Assembly (NCBI GenBank): GCA_938091165.1
Contig: CALKNK010000015.1
Coordinates: 62,001 to 126,000, forward strand
Direction: 5' to 3'
Length of the DNA stretch: 64,000 bases
From: an uncultured Ilumatobacter sp.
GTDB taxonomy: Bacteria; Actinomycetota; Acidimicrobiia; Acidimicrobiales; Ilumatobacteraceae
The translations under genes and the position numbers were made by a program. The notes beneath the pieces were generated by a model. The model was not told the origin of the DNA. It made no database searches and saw only the letters and a program-made list of their open reading frames with translations. How positions within the stretch are numbered: position 1 is the first letter of the stretch; each line of letters opens with the position of its first letter. Shown here piece after piece: positions 1 to 7,388 of the stretch.

Positions 1-296
1 AGCACCTTGTCGCTGGACCGGTCGTAGCCAAGCCCGATCGGACCGAGCACGAACGATGCGTCGATCGGTGGCGCGAGTTCTAGCGCCCCTGGCATCGGAC
101 GGTCTTCGGGTGGCGGGAGGTCGCTCAGCACCTTACGGAGGTAATCGACGATGGCAGCTGTCTGTTGCTTCTCGCACTTGACGCTAACCCGTTGACCGTC
201 GGCCCGGACCTGCATGTAGAACGTTCTGTTGCCTGGCTCACCGACGGTGCCCGTCGTAAACGAGTCAACGTCGTCAAACTCATAAAAGACGCTCAT
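1..296 (-). CDS. DUF3090 family protein (partial, C-terminus outside window)
   Basis: The minus-strand frame starts with ATG at 296-294 and stays open to the window edge, giving the first 98 or so residues. It begins MSVFYEFDDVDSFTTGTVGE and includes a run ending in LGPIGLGYD, which fits the DUF3090 family. In actinobacteria this family sits next to the MSMEG_4193-type phosphomutase and a SCO1664-type kinase-like protein. Its ATG overlaps the TAA of the upstream phosphomutase by one base, so the two are almost certainly translated together. No biochemical role is established for the family; the C-terminal half cannot be judged here. Confidence 0.85.
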   Translation of the reverse strand, partial: MSVFYEFDDVDSFTTGTVGEPGNRTFYMQVRADGQRVSVKCEKQQTAAIVDYLRKVLSDLPPPEDRPMPGALELAPPIDASFVLGPIGLGYDRSSDKV

Positions 297-1030
297 TAGG
301 CCGGCTTAAGCTCGGTGAGAGGACGGCCGGTGGAGTTGACGGCGAGCACGATGGCCCCACCGGCGTGCCATGTCACAGCGCTGATTGAAGCCGGGCTGAT
401 AACGATCCGCTGGAAGAGATCAATGTGCGTGCCCATCGCATGTGCGACCGCTGCCTTGATTGTGTCGGCATGCGATACACACACAATGGTGCCTCCAGGG
501 TGGAGCCTCCGAAGCTTGTCGAGCGCATTGACCATGCGTGTCTGCATCTCGGTGAAACTCTCGCCGTTCGGAAAGCGAAACGTTGACGGAGCGCGCTGCA
601 CTGTCTGCCACTCAGGCAGCTTCATTAGGTCTTTCAGCTGCCTGCCGGTCCAGTCACCGAAATCGCACTCAAAGAGCTCTCGATCTATCTTTGTTTTGAG
701 GCCGCATGCCGCAGAGATCGGAGCAGCCGTCTCTTTAGCCCGCTCTAGAGGCGAGCTGTAGACGGCATCAATGTTCAATTCAGCAATGCGCAAGGCGGCA
801 ATCTTGGCCTGTTCGTGGCCGAGGTCGGCGAGATGCAGCCCCTTGGCCCGGCCGGGTAGCACCTTGCCTGTGGTGGGCGTCTGGCCGTGGCGGACCATGA
901 GGATCGTGGTCGGCTTCGGACTCTGGCTGGCGGCCCGCTTCTTCGAAGCAGTGGTGGTTCGCGCAGCAGCTTTCTGCCCAGGCTTCGTGGCTGCTGAGGA
1001 TGCTGATTTCTTGCGTGTCGTTGTTGCCAT
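296..1030 (-). CDS. Histidine phosphatase family protein (MSMEG_4193-type phosphomutase)
   Basis: A 244-residue protein of the phosphoglycerate mutase/histidine phosphatase superfamily. The phospho-acceptor motif RHG lies at 47-49 (L-M-V-R-H-G-Q-T), the second arginine segment SSPLERAKETA near 92-102, and the second catalytic histidine in VSHAD near 187. A Lys/Ala/Ser/Thr-rich tail of about 40 residues precedes the domain; it is either a flexible leader or a sign that the true start lies further in. The stop codon overlaps the ATG of the DUF3090 gene, the usual pairing in actinobacteria. The family name phosphomutase is annotation by similarity; the substrate is unknown. It is divergent from the uracil-DNA glycosylase gene with only 38 bp between starts. 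Confidence 0.9.
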   Translation of the reverse strand: MATTTRKKSASSAATKPGQKAAARTTTASKKRAASQSPKPTTILMVRHGQTPTTGKVLPGRAKGLHLADLGHEQAKIAALRIAELNIDAVYSSPLERAKETAAPISAACGLKTKIDRELFECDFGDWTGRQLKDLMKLPEWQTVQRAPSTFRFPNGESFTEMQTRMVNALDKLRRLHPGGTIVCVSHADTIKAAVAHAMGTHIDLFQRIVISPASISAVTWHAGGAIVLAVNSTGRPLTELKPA

Positions 1031-1068
1031 GATTGCCTTTCACGCTACCGAGGGCCAACCTACTGTCG

Positions 1069-1812
1069 ATGTCTGTAGCGAATCCTTCCGTGCCCCCAAA
1101 GAACTCCTCCAAGAAAGTTGCCAAGAAGCAGTCGCTGTTGGCGCTGCGCGATCTCACCCGCGAGATTCATGAATGTCGTGAGTGTCCGCGGTTGGTCGAG
1201 TGGCGCGAACACGTCGCTGTGGAGAAGCGCGCCTCGTTTCGCGACGAGGAGTATTGGGGCAAGGCGATCTCGGGTTTCGGTGATCCGTCGGCCCGCATCG
1301 TCATTCTGGGCCTTGCACCGGCTGCCCACGGGGCCAACAGGACTGGACGCATGTTCACGGGCGATCGCAGCGGCGACTGGTTGTTTCGAGCAATGCATCG
1401 AGCCGGACTCGCGAATCAGGCCGAGTCGGTCGGCGCGGACGATGGCCTCGAGTTGGTCAATGCCTGGGTGACATCAGCGGTGAAGTGCGCCCCGCCCCTG
1501 AACAAGCCGACCACCGATGAACGTGACGCGTGTCGCCCATTCCTTGAACGTGAGCTCGAGACGCTCTCAGACGCGGCCGTCGTGATCTGCCTCGGGACGT
1601 TCGGCTACAACGCCGCATGCCACTTTTTCAGCGTCCGACCTCGCCCCAAGTTTGGTCACGGACTTGAAGTGCCCATCACCTCTCTCGATGGACGATCACT
1701 CACCATTGTCTGCAGCTACCACGTCAGTCAGCAGAACACGTTCACCAAGCGCCTCACGGAACCGATGCTCGACGCCGTGTTCAGTCGTGCGGTCGAACTC
1801 GCCGGTCAGTAA
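1069..1812 (+). CDS. Family 5 (UDGb-type) uracil-DNA glycosylase
   Basis: A 247-residue uracil-DNA glycosylase that removes uracil, and in family 5 also other deaminated bases, from DNA. The N-terminal region has C-x2-C-P-R-L (HECRECPRL), the first iron-sulfur cysteines of the family 4/5 enzymes. The active-site motif reads GLAPAAHGANRTGRMFTGD; the GLAPAxHG form, without the acidic residue of family 4, marks family 5. KCAPP supplies a further cluster cysteine, and SYHVSQQNT carries the C-terminal histidine motif (HPSxQN-like). A TTG at 1033 is in frame, but the ATG at 1069 gives a more normal N-terminus. It is convergent with the esterase gene. Confidence 0.92.
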   Translation: MSVANPSVPPKNSSKKVAKKQSLLALRDLTREIHECRECPRLVEWREHVAVEKRASFRDEEYWGKAISGFGDPSARIVILGLAPAAHGANRTGRMFTGDRSGDWLFRAMHRAGLANQAESVGADDGLELVNAWVTSAVKCAPPLNKPTTDERDACRPFLERELETLSDAAVVICLGTFGYNAACHFFSVRPRPKFGHGLEVPITSLDGRSLTIVCSYHVSQQNTFTKRLTEPMLDAVFSRAVELAGQ

Positions 1813-1823
1813 CGCTCAGTGAC

Positions 1824-1841
1824 GGCCAGTGATGGCCATTT
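1824..1841. terminator. Small hairpin between convergent genes
   Basis: GGCCA (1824-1828), loop gtga, TGGCC (1833-1837), followed by ATTT. It lies just after the glycosylase stop and before the esterase stop. The stem is only 5 bp, so this is a weak terminator candidate. Confidence 0.3.
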
Positions 1842-1847
1842 GGCAGC

Positions 1848-2837
1848 TCAGGGACGGCCTGAGGTGAGGGCGAGGCGGAGGGATTCTGCGGCGAGTGCGT
1901 GCGCGGCCCGGGCGTCGCCGAGCATGTGGGGGAGCGAGAAGAAGCCGTGAAACTGTCCGGAGAACTCAACATGGCTAACCTTGACGCCGAGCGCCGCCAT
2001 GCGATTGGCGTAGGCGACTCCTTCGTCGCGAAGCGGATCGAATCCGGCGGTGACGACAAGCGCCGGTGGGCTTTGCGCAAGGACGTCGTCGCCGACGAGC
2101 AGGGGCGAGACCCGCGGATCTTCGACGGTTCCTCGTTCGCCGGCCAAGTAGTGGTCGATGAACCACTGCATCGAGGACTTCGTCAGAAAGTAGCCCTCGG
2201 CGTTCTCCTCATATGACTCGGTATTCATCCGGCAGTCGGTCACCGGGTAGACGAGCAGCTGGAACATGATCGGAGCGGGAGCGACGTGCGCAACGACCGC
2301 GGCGAAATTCGCGCCAGCAGAATCGCCGCCAACCGCGAGGCGATCAGGGTCGATGCCAAGTTCAGCAGCGTTGGCATGGGCCCAGCGCGTTGCCTGGATG
2401 CAATCGCCGAGGCCAGCTGGGAACGGGTCCTCAGGCGCCAATCGATAGTCGATGCTCAACACCGCCTGACCGCTGCGGTTCGTGAGCGACCGGCAGATGT
2501 TGTCGTGGCTGTCGAGGTCACCGATGACCCAGCCGCCGCCGTGGAAGAAGACGAGGAGACCAGGCAGGGTGTCAGTCGGCGTTGGTAGGTACAGGCGGGC
2601 CGGCACGCCGCCTGCGTCAACAGACCGAATCTCGTGGCAGTCTTCGGTCGGCTCGGGAGCGAGTTCGGCTTGCGTTGCGCGAGCCATGGCCGGTTCTTGG
2701 GAATCGAGCGCGGGCGCACCGATTCGCTCCATCAGCTCAAGCAGCGTCTGCGCCTCCCAGTTGAGCGATCGATGCTGTGACTGGTTCAGAGGTCGGCTGA
2801 GCGGCATCCCGACATCGTGCCAGTAGCCTCCGTTCAT
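1848..2837 (-). CDS. Alpha/beta hydrolase, hormone-sensitive-lipase (HSL) family
   Basis: With the ATG at 2837 the protein has 329 residues. It shows the HSL-family oxyanion motif HGGGW at 99-103, the nucleophile elbow GDSAG with Ser173, Asp267 in TAGFDPLRDEG and His297 in FHGFF, a complete catalytic triad. It is therefore a carboxylesterase/lipase of type IV acting on short or medium esters; the substrate cannot be read. No signal peptide is visible, so it is probably cytoplasmic. The frame extends upstream to 3185, but that part overlaps the divergent lipoprotein gene and has no family resemblance. An ATG at 2807 is an alternative start. Confidence 0.9.
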   Translation of the reverse strand: MNGGYWHDVGMPLSRPLNQSQHRSLNWEAQTLLELMERIGAPALDSQEPAMARATQAELAPEPTEDCHEIRSVDAGGVPARLYLPTPTDTLPGLLVFFHGGGWVIGDLDSHDNICRSLTNRSGQAVLSIDYRLAPEDPFPAGLGDCIQATRWAHANAAELGIDPDRLAVGGDSAGANFAAVVAHVAPAPIMFQLLVYPVTDCRMNTESYEENAEGYFLTKSSMQWFIDHYLAGERGTVEDPRVSPLLVGDDVLAQSPPALVVTAGFDPLRDEGVAYANRMAALGVKVSHVEFSGQFHGFFSLPHMLGDARAAHALAAESLRLALTSGRP

Positions 2838-2838
2838 T

Positions 2839-3162
2839 GTGAACTCAGAGCTCGCCACCATCGAGATCAGCACCAGCGCAACACCGAAGCGCCCGCTGGG
2901 CCGCACCCTCGCGGTGCTTGCCGTCGCCGTGCTCGGCCTGAGTGCATGTAACTCGGACCCCGGCTCAAAGCGGGTGGCCGAGGACATCATCAAGACCGCG
3001 GTGATCCAAGGTGATCTCACCGAGGCGCAAGGTGACTGCATGCTCGATCGAGTCGAGCAGTACAGCCAAGACGAGCTCGACGCCATCAGCGAGTCCGCTG
3101 GCGACGCCGGCCCCGGCACAGCGATCGAGCTCTTCGAAGCCAACCTCGCCGCCTGCAAGTAG
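2839..3162 (+). CDS. Small lipoprotein of unknown function
   Basis: A 107-residue protein starting with GTG. After a short polar N-terminus with K-R-P-L-G-R it has a hydrophobic stretch (LAVLAVAVLGLSAC) ending in a lipobox L-S-A-C with Cys near 37, so it should be exported and lipid-anchored. The mature part is acidic and contains two further cysteines (GDCMLDRV and the C-terminal AACK) that could form a disulfide. I do not recognise a family. It is divergent from the esterase with essentially no spacer, so each promoter must lie inside the other gene or one start is placed too far upstream. A strong hairpin follows. Confidence 0.6.
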   Translation: MNSELATIEISTSATPKRPLGRTLAVLAVAVLGLSACNSDPGSKRVAEDIIKTAVIQGDLTEAQGDCMLDRVEQYSQDELDAISESAGDAGPGTAIELFEANLAACK

Positions 3163-3191
3163 GACGACTTGATGCCAGGCACCAAGTCGTC
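3163..3191. terminator. Bidirectional intrinsic terminator between convergent genes
   Basis: GACGACTTG (3163-3171) and CAAGTCGTC (3183-3191) form a perfect 9-bp stem. The inner bases TGCC/GGCA can extend it across one A-C mismatch, and GGTTATTCCTTT follows. It sits between the stop codons of the lipoprotein (plus) and the FrhB-like gene (minus). Confidence 0.75.
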
Positions 3192-3193
3192 GG

Positions 3194-4438
3194 TTATTCC
3201 TTTGGCTTGACCTCGTCGGTTTTGGCCTCCTCGGTTTTGACCGCGGCAGCCTTCTTCTTCTTGGGTGGCGGGACACCGATGGCCGGTGCAGCATCGGCTT
3301 CCTTTGGCCAGCGACGACGGCTGACGATCGAGAGCAGACGAAGCAGGCGCATCGCTGTCTCGTCGGTCTGCGCCGGGCGCGCGATCAATGAGCCGTCGGC
3401 GATCATCCGCTCGATGACCTCTTCGCCCAACTCGGTGCGGACAATGGTCAGCGTCCAGTCATTGTCTTCACCGATGCCGCCGGTTGCAACGTCGGAGTGC
3501 TCGGCCGCAAAGTCAGGGCAGCTCTTGCAGCCCTCGCGAGTCCAGGCGTGGCATTCCTTCAGATTGATCTCGTGATACGAGCCATCCTTCATCCAGATCT
3601 GAAAGGCGCCCTTGATGTTCATCTTGACCATGTCCTGCTTCTTTAAGCCGTACTTGGCCTCGAAGAGCTCTTCGAAGATGGCGTCGTCAAAAGTCTTGGA
3701 GCAGAGCAAACCGATGTTGAACAGGAAGGGCTTGGACACCTTGCCGGCCTTGCGGTCCCACATGACTGGCGGCGAGGAGGTCTGGCAACCCATGCCGACC
3801 AGAGCGAGGCGTTCGTGGCCCTGCTCTTTGGCTTCGCGCAGCGCAAGCGGGTTGGCGCAGTATGTGTAGCGCGAACCGGCGGTGGCGAGAATCTCCTCGC
3901 GGGTCGACACAACGACCGGCTTGGCCTTCCATGCGTCGTCTTCTTCGACGCCGGAGACGAGCGCCGCGTCGATGTAGTCGTGCTCGCGTAGCCAGATAAG
4001 CATCGCGGAGACGAGGCCGCCGTCCTGGCCCATCTTGTGCACCATCTCGTCACTGGCCCGCGTGAGATAAAGCTGGCGCCAGATGCCCGCCATCTCGTCG
4101 GGCTCACGGACACGACCGAACAGGTGCATGTCGGCTGCTGGCTCCCAAGCACGAAATCGCGGGCAGGCACGGGTGCACGTAGTGCAACCGCCGCCGGAGC
4201 CGAAACCGTGGACACAGTCGTCGAGCCCGAGTTCTTCTTCCAGATGGAAGGGGATGTACTTGCCCTCTTCGTGTTCGTACCCGATCACGTCATGCGGGCA
4301 GGTGACGACGCAACCGGCGCAACCGGTGCACAGGTTGTTGGTGATGACCTCGTGGTAGAGCTCTTTCCACTGCGCCGTCCAGCGCTCTTTCTTGACCGGC
4401 GCGTCAGCAGCGGGCGGGTCGGATTCGATGGTCGTCAT
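3194..4438 (-). CDS. Coenzyme F420 hydrogenase/dehydrogenase beta-subunit (FrhB) family protein
   Basis: A 414-residue protein with an N-terminal two-cluster ferredoxin-like part: C-x2-C-x2-C-x3-C-P at 37-48 and a second group with Cys75, Cys85, Cys88 and Cys92 (CTTCTRACP). The FrhB/FdhB N- and C-terminal domains follow, including GQDGGLVSAML and later cysteines in GCQTSS and CKSCPDF. FrhB proteins pass electrons between iron-sulfur clusters, FAD and F420 or another acceptor. The C-terminus is a Lys/Glu/Ala-rich tail of about 35 residues. No alpha or gamma hydrogenase subunit is nearby, so its partner is unknown. It may be a stand-alone F420- or ferredoxin-linked reductase. Confidence 0.85.
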   Translation of the reverse strand: MTTIESDPPAADAPVKKERWTAQWKELYHEVITNNLCTGCAGCVVTCPHDVIGYEHEEGKYIPFHLEEELGLDDCVHGFGSGGGCTTCTRACPRFRAWEPAADMHLFGRVREPDEMAGIWRQLYLTRASDEMVHKMGQDGGLVSAMLIWLREHDYIDAALVSGVEEDDAWKAKPVVVSTREEILATAGSRYTYCANPLALREAKEQGHERLALVGMGCQTSSPPVMWDRKAGKVSKPFLFNIGLLCSKTFDDAIFEELFEAKYGLKKQDMVKMNIKGAFQIWMKDGSYHEINLKECHAWTREGCKSCPDFAAEHSDVATGGIGEDNDWTLTIVRTELGEEVIERMIADGSLIARPAQTDETAMRLLRLLSIVSRRRWPKEADAAPAIGVPPPKKKKAAAVKTEEAKTDEVKPKE

Positions 4439-4542
4439 GCCGCTGACTGTACGTCAGCCATGCTCCCGCCACTCAACTGCACGAGACACACGATCGATGT
4501 GCCGAGGCTGGTACTTGCGGACGGTGCGATACGGTCATCTGG

Positions 4543-5235
4543 ATGACGTCGGCGCGCGACCTTGCCACTCGACGAGAGGTTGCACGCGCGTTCGTGGACT
4601 CGTCGTCGGCACGGGTGATTGGGGCGTTCCTGATGCTGGCAGTGGTACTTCGCGCAGCGATAGGTGGCTTGATCTGGGGCGACCTGGTCGCAGTTGCTGT
4701 GGTCGTCGTGTTGCTCGGTCCGGTCGAGTGGGTGATCCATCGAATGCTCTTGCATGCTCAGCCGACCAACCGTGTTGCCGAGTTGCTCGGCACCCGTAAC
4801 TCGCACGAACGTCACCACCGCGTTCCAGACGATCTCGACTGGCTGCTGCTGCGACGTCCGAATGCGATCGGCTCGTGCCTGGCAATTGTCCTACCGCCCG
4901 GAGCGATCGCCCTGGCACTCGGGTCACTTCCGCTCATCTCGCCCGAAGTTGCTCGCGCATCCGCGGCGTCGACGATGACTGCTGGCCTCCTCGCATTGGC
5001 CCACTATGAGTGGGTCCACTTGCTCGTTCACTCCAAGTACCGGCCGGCCTCGCGGTACTACGCCCATCTCGATCGCAATCATCGGTTGCACCACTTCCGC
5101 AACGAGCGATACTGGCTCGGTGTCACAGTGGACGTTGGCGACCGACTGGCGCGAACGTTGCCGGCCGATCGTGATGCGGTTCAGATGAGCGACACCGTGC
5201 GCGCTTCGCTCGCCACTGCCTCTGACCCCTTCTGA
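4543..5235 (+). CDS. Fatty acid hydroxylase / sterol desaturase superfamily membrane protein
   Basis: A 230-residue membrane protein with the histidine clusters of the di-iron fatty acid hydroxylase superfamily: H66-x4-H71 (HRMLLH), H88-x2-H91-H92 (HERHH), H154/H159/H163 in HYEWVHLLVH, and H175/H180/H183/H184 (HLDRNHRLHH). Hydrophobic segments at about 25-62 and 110-155 would anchor it. Members hydroxylate or desaturate fatty acyl, sterol or carotenoid substrates, so a carotenoid hydroxylase (CrtZ-like) role is also possible. It ends 28 bp before the gamma-butyrobetaine hydroxylase gene and may share its transcript. A functional link to carnitine catabolism is not evident. Confidence 0.82.
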   Translation: MTSARDLATRREVARAFVDSSSARVIGAFLMLAVVLRAAIGGLIWGDLVAVAVVVVLLGPVEWVIHRMLLHAQPTNRVAELLGTRNSHERHHRVPDDLDWLLLRRPNAIGSCLAIVLPPGAIALALGSLPLISPEVARASAASTMTAGLLALAHYEWVHLLVHSKYRPASRYYAHLDRNHRLHHFRNERYWLGVTVDVGDRLARTLPADRDAVQMSDTVRASLATASDPF

Positions 5236-5263
5236 CGAACCATTGACGGATGCGCGATGAGTA

Positions 5264-6439
5264 GTGTCTGGCACCGTGACCGTTGTGGTGACGCCGGACT
5301 TCGACACGTATCGGTGGGTATCGATTGCACGCGTCACGGGTGAGTTGCCGATGGTGCGGGTCCACTGGGCCGACGGGGTCCAGCTCGATTGTTTTTCGCT
5401 GTGGCTCTTCGAGAACACCGTTGCCATCGACCCAATTACCCGCGAGTCCACAGTTGACCCGTTCGACCTGCCCGGCCCGGGAGTGCTTGCCGGCGCACGC
5501 ATCGGGTCCGATGGTGCACTCGTGGTCGCCTGGATCGACGGGACCGAGTCGCGTGTGCACCCCGGATGGCTGCGATCGATTGCCGACACCGAGCATCTCC
5601 CTGACGCCGTTGCGGGCGCACCGACGGTGTGGACCGCAACAATGGAGGAGCCACCGACGTTCGATGGCTCAGCGGTCCTCGACGATGACTCGGTACTTGA
5701 GGCATGGCTGACCGCACTCGTCACACACGGACTCGCTCGGTTGCGTAACACGTCGGCCAATAGCGAGGCGATGGAGATGATTGGGCGACGGATTGGACCG
5801 ATCCGAGGCTCCAACTTCGGCGATGTGTTTACCGTCGAGGCAATCTTCGACCAGGCCGACTCGCTCGCCAACACCGGCGCCAACCTCGGACAACACGCAG
5901 ATCTTCCGACCCGAGAGACACCACCTGGCTTTCAGTTTCTCCACTGCGTCGAAAACACGGTCGCGGGTGGAGCGTCGCGAATGACCGACGGGCTCGCCGT
6001 CGTCGAGCGGTTGCGTGCCGAACATAGCGATCACTACGAGGCGCTCACCACCCTCGAGTGGGTCTTCGTCAACCGAGCGAAAGACGGTGATCACCGGTGG
6101 ATCGGGCCAATGATCGATCACGGCACGGTTCACAGTCCACTCACGATGCGCGCCTTTTACCCCGTTCGCCTCGCGCCGCACATGGCGCCAGTCGACGTCC
6201 CTCGGGCGTACGCCTCGATGCGCGTGTTCTCGGCGGTCGCTCACGATCCGGAACTGATGCTGTCGAACCGATTCGAAGCGGGCGACCTCGTCGGTTTCGA
6301 CAACCGGCGCATCCTGCACGGCCGGGACGCATACGATCCTGGCATCGGACGTCGAGTCCTGCGCGGCTGCTACATCGACCGCGACGACGTACTGTCGCGC
6401 TTACGCGTGCTCCGACGCAACGGTGCAACGGCGGCGTGA
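5264..6439 (+). CDS. Gamma-butyrobetaine hydroxylase-like 2-oxoglutarate/Fe(II) dioxygenase
   Basis: A 391-residue TauD/TfdA-fold dioxygenase. The iron-binding facial triad is visible as H211-x-D213 (GQHADLPT) and H352 (RILHGRDAY), with an arginine for 2-oxoglutarate a few residues later (GRRVLRG). An N-terminal DUF971-like domain (WADG..., WL..., ESRVHPGWLRS) precedes it, the arrangement of gamma-butyrobetaine hydroxylase, which makes L-carnitine. The cysteines that bind structural zinc in human BBOX1 are missing after WLFEN. The two genes downstream encode the next steps of carnitine breakdown, which strongly supports the assignment. Start is GTG at 5264; GTG at 5276 is possible. Confidence 0.88.
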   Translation: MSGTVTVVVTPDFDTYRWVSIARVTGELPMVRVHWADGVQLDCFSLWLFENTVAIDPITRESTVDPFDLPGPGVLAGARIGSDGALVVAWIDGTESRVHPGWLRSIADTEHLPDAVAGAPTVWTATMEEPPTFDGSAVLDDDSVLEAWLTALVTHGLARLRNTSANSEAMEMIGRRIGPIRGSNFGDVFTVEAIFDQADSLANTGANLGQHADLPTRETPPGFQFLHCVENTVAGGASRMTDGLAVVERLRAEHSDHYEALTTLEWVFVNRAKDGDHRWIGPMIDHGTVHSPLTMRAFYPVRLAPHMAPVDVPRAYASMRVFSAVAHDPELMLSNRFEAGDLVGFDNRRILHGRDAYDPGIGRRVLRGCYIDRDDVLSRLRVLRRNGATAA

Positions 6440-6497
6440 CGCATCCAGCTGCTCTCCCATCTCCACACTCAGCTTGAGACAAAGAAACGAGACCCCA

Positions 6498-7388
6498 ATG
6501 AGTTCTGCCTTCATCACCTGCGCTGTTACTGGCAGCGGCGACACCGTCGGAAAGTCCGACAAAGTGCCGTTCACACCCGAAGCCATCGCCAACGACTGCA
6601 TTGCTGCGGCAAAGGCGGGCGCTGCGGTAGTGCACATTCACGTCCGCGACCCGATCACGGGTGCGCCGTCGCGTGAGGTCGAGTACTACGCAGAGGTCGT
6701 TGACCGAGTCCGATCCTCGAACGTCGATCCGGTCATCAACCTCACGGCGGGGATGGGCGGCGACGTCACATTCGGTTCGGTCGAGCGACCTCTGCCATTG
6801 TCGGAGGAAGGTACCGACATGGTCGGCGCAACCGAACGGCTGGACCATGTTCGCAAGATTCTGCCCGAGATCTGCACGATCGACTGTGGCTCGATGAACT
6901 TCGGCGAGGGGGACTATGTCATGACCAACACGCCGTCGGTACTCGCCGAGATGGCGCGTCAGGTTCAAGAGCTCGGAGTGCGACCGGAAATTGAAGTGTT
7001 CGACACCGGACACCTCTGGCAAGCCAAGTCACTGGTCGAACAGGGTCTGATCGCCGACCCGGTGATGGTGCAGCTCTGCATGGGCATTCCGTGGGGTGCG
7101 CCCGCCGACCTCAACACGTTCATGGCGATGGTCAACAACATTCCCGAGAGCTGGACCTTCAGTGCGTTCTCGATCGGCCGGAAGCAGCTGGAGTACGTCG
7201 CCCTCGCCGCGATTGCTGGCGGCAACGTACGCGTCGGCCTAGAGGACAACCTGTATCTCGATCGCGGTCAGCTGGCCACGAACCAGGACCTCGTCGAGCG
7301 CGCGGCCGCCATCCTCGGCGGAATGAACATCGACATCATGAATGCTGATGACGTGCGCGAGAAGATGCAACTGATCCGGCATGGCTGA
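6498..7388 (+). CDS. BKACE-family beta-keto acid cleavage enzyme, probably dehydrocarnitine cleavage enzyme
   Basis: A 296-residue member of the DUF849/BKACE family. These zinc enzymes condense a beta-keto acid with acetyl-CoA and release acetoacetyl-CoA plus the aminated remainder. The zinc ligands are visible as H46-x-H48 (VVHIHVRDP), with a later glutamate in RVGLEDNLY. Next to carnitine dehydrogenase the expected substrate is 3-dehydrocarnitine, giving glycine betaine and acetoacetyl-CoA; this substrate call rests on gene context. ATG at 6498 is preferred over the longer frame starting at 6423. Its 3' end overlaps the dehydrogenase start by 8 nt, showing tight co-translation. Confidence 0.9.
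   Translation: MSSAFITCAVTGSGDTVGKSDKVPFTPEAIANDCIAAAKAGAAVVHIHVRDPITGAPSREVEYYAEVVDRVRSSNVDPVINLTAGMGGDVTFGSVERPLPLSEEGTDMVGATERLDHVRKILPEICTIDCGSMNFGEGDYVMTNTPSVLAEMARQVQELGVRPEIEVFDTGHLWQAKSLVEQGLIADPVMVQLCMGIPWGAPADLNTFMAMVNNIPESWTFSAFSIGRKQLEYVALAAIAGGNVRVGLEDNLYLDRGQLATNQDLVERAAAILGGMNIDIMNADDVREKMQLIRHG

Noticed and set aside
2838..3185. Upstream extension of the esterase frame by 116 residues
   Set aside because: It overlaps the divergent lipoprotein gene and its translation has no resemblance to the hydrolase family.
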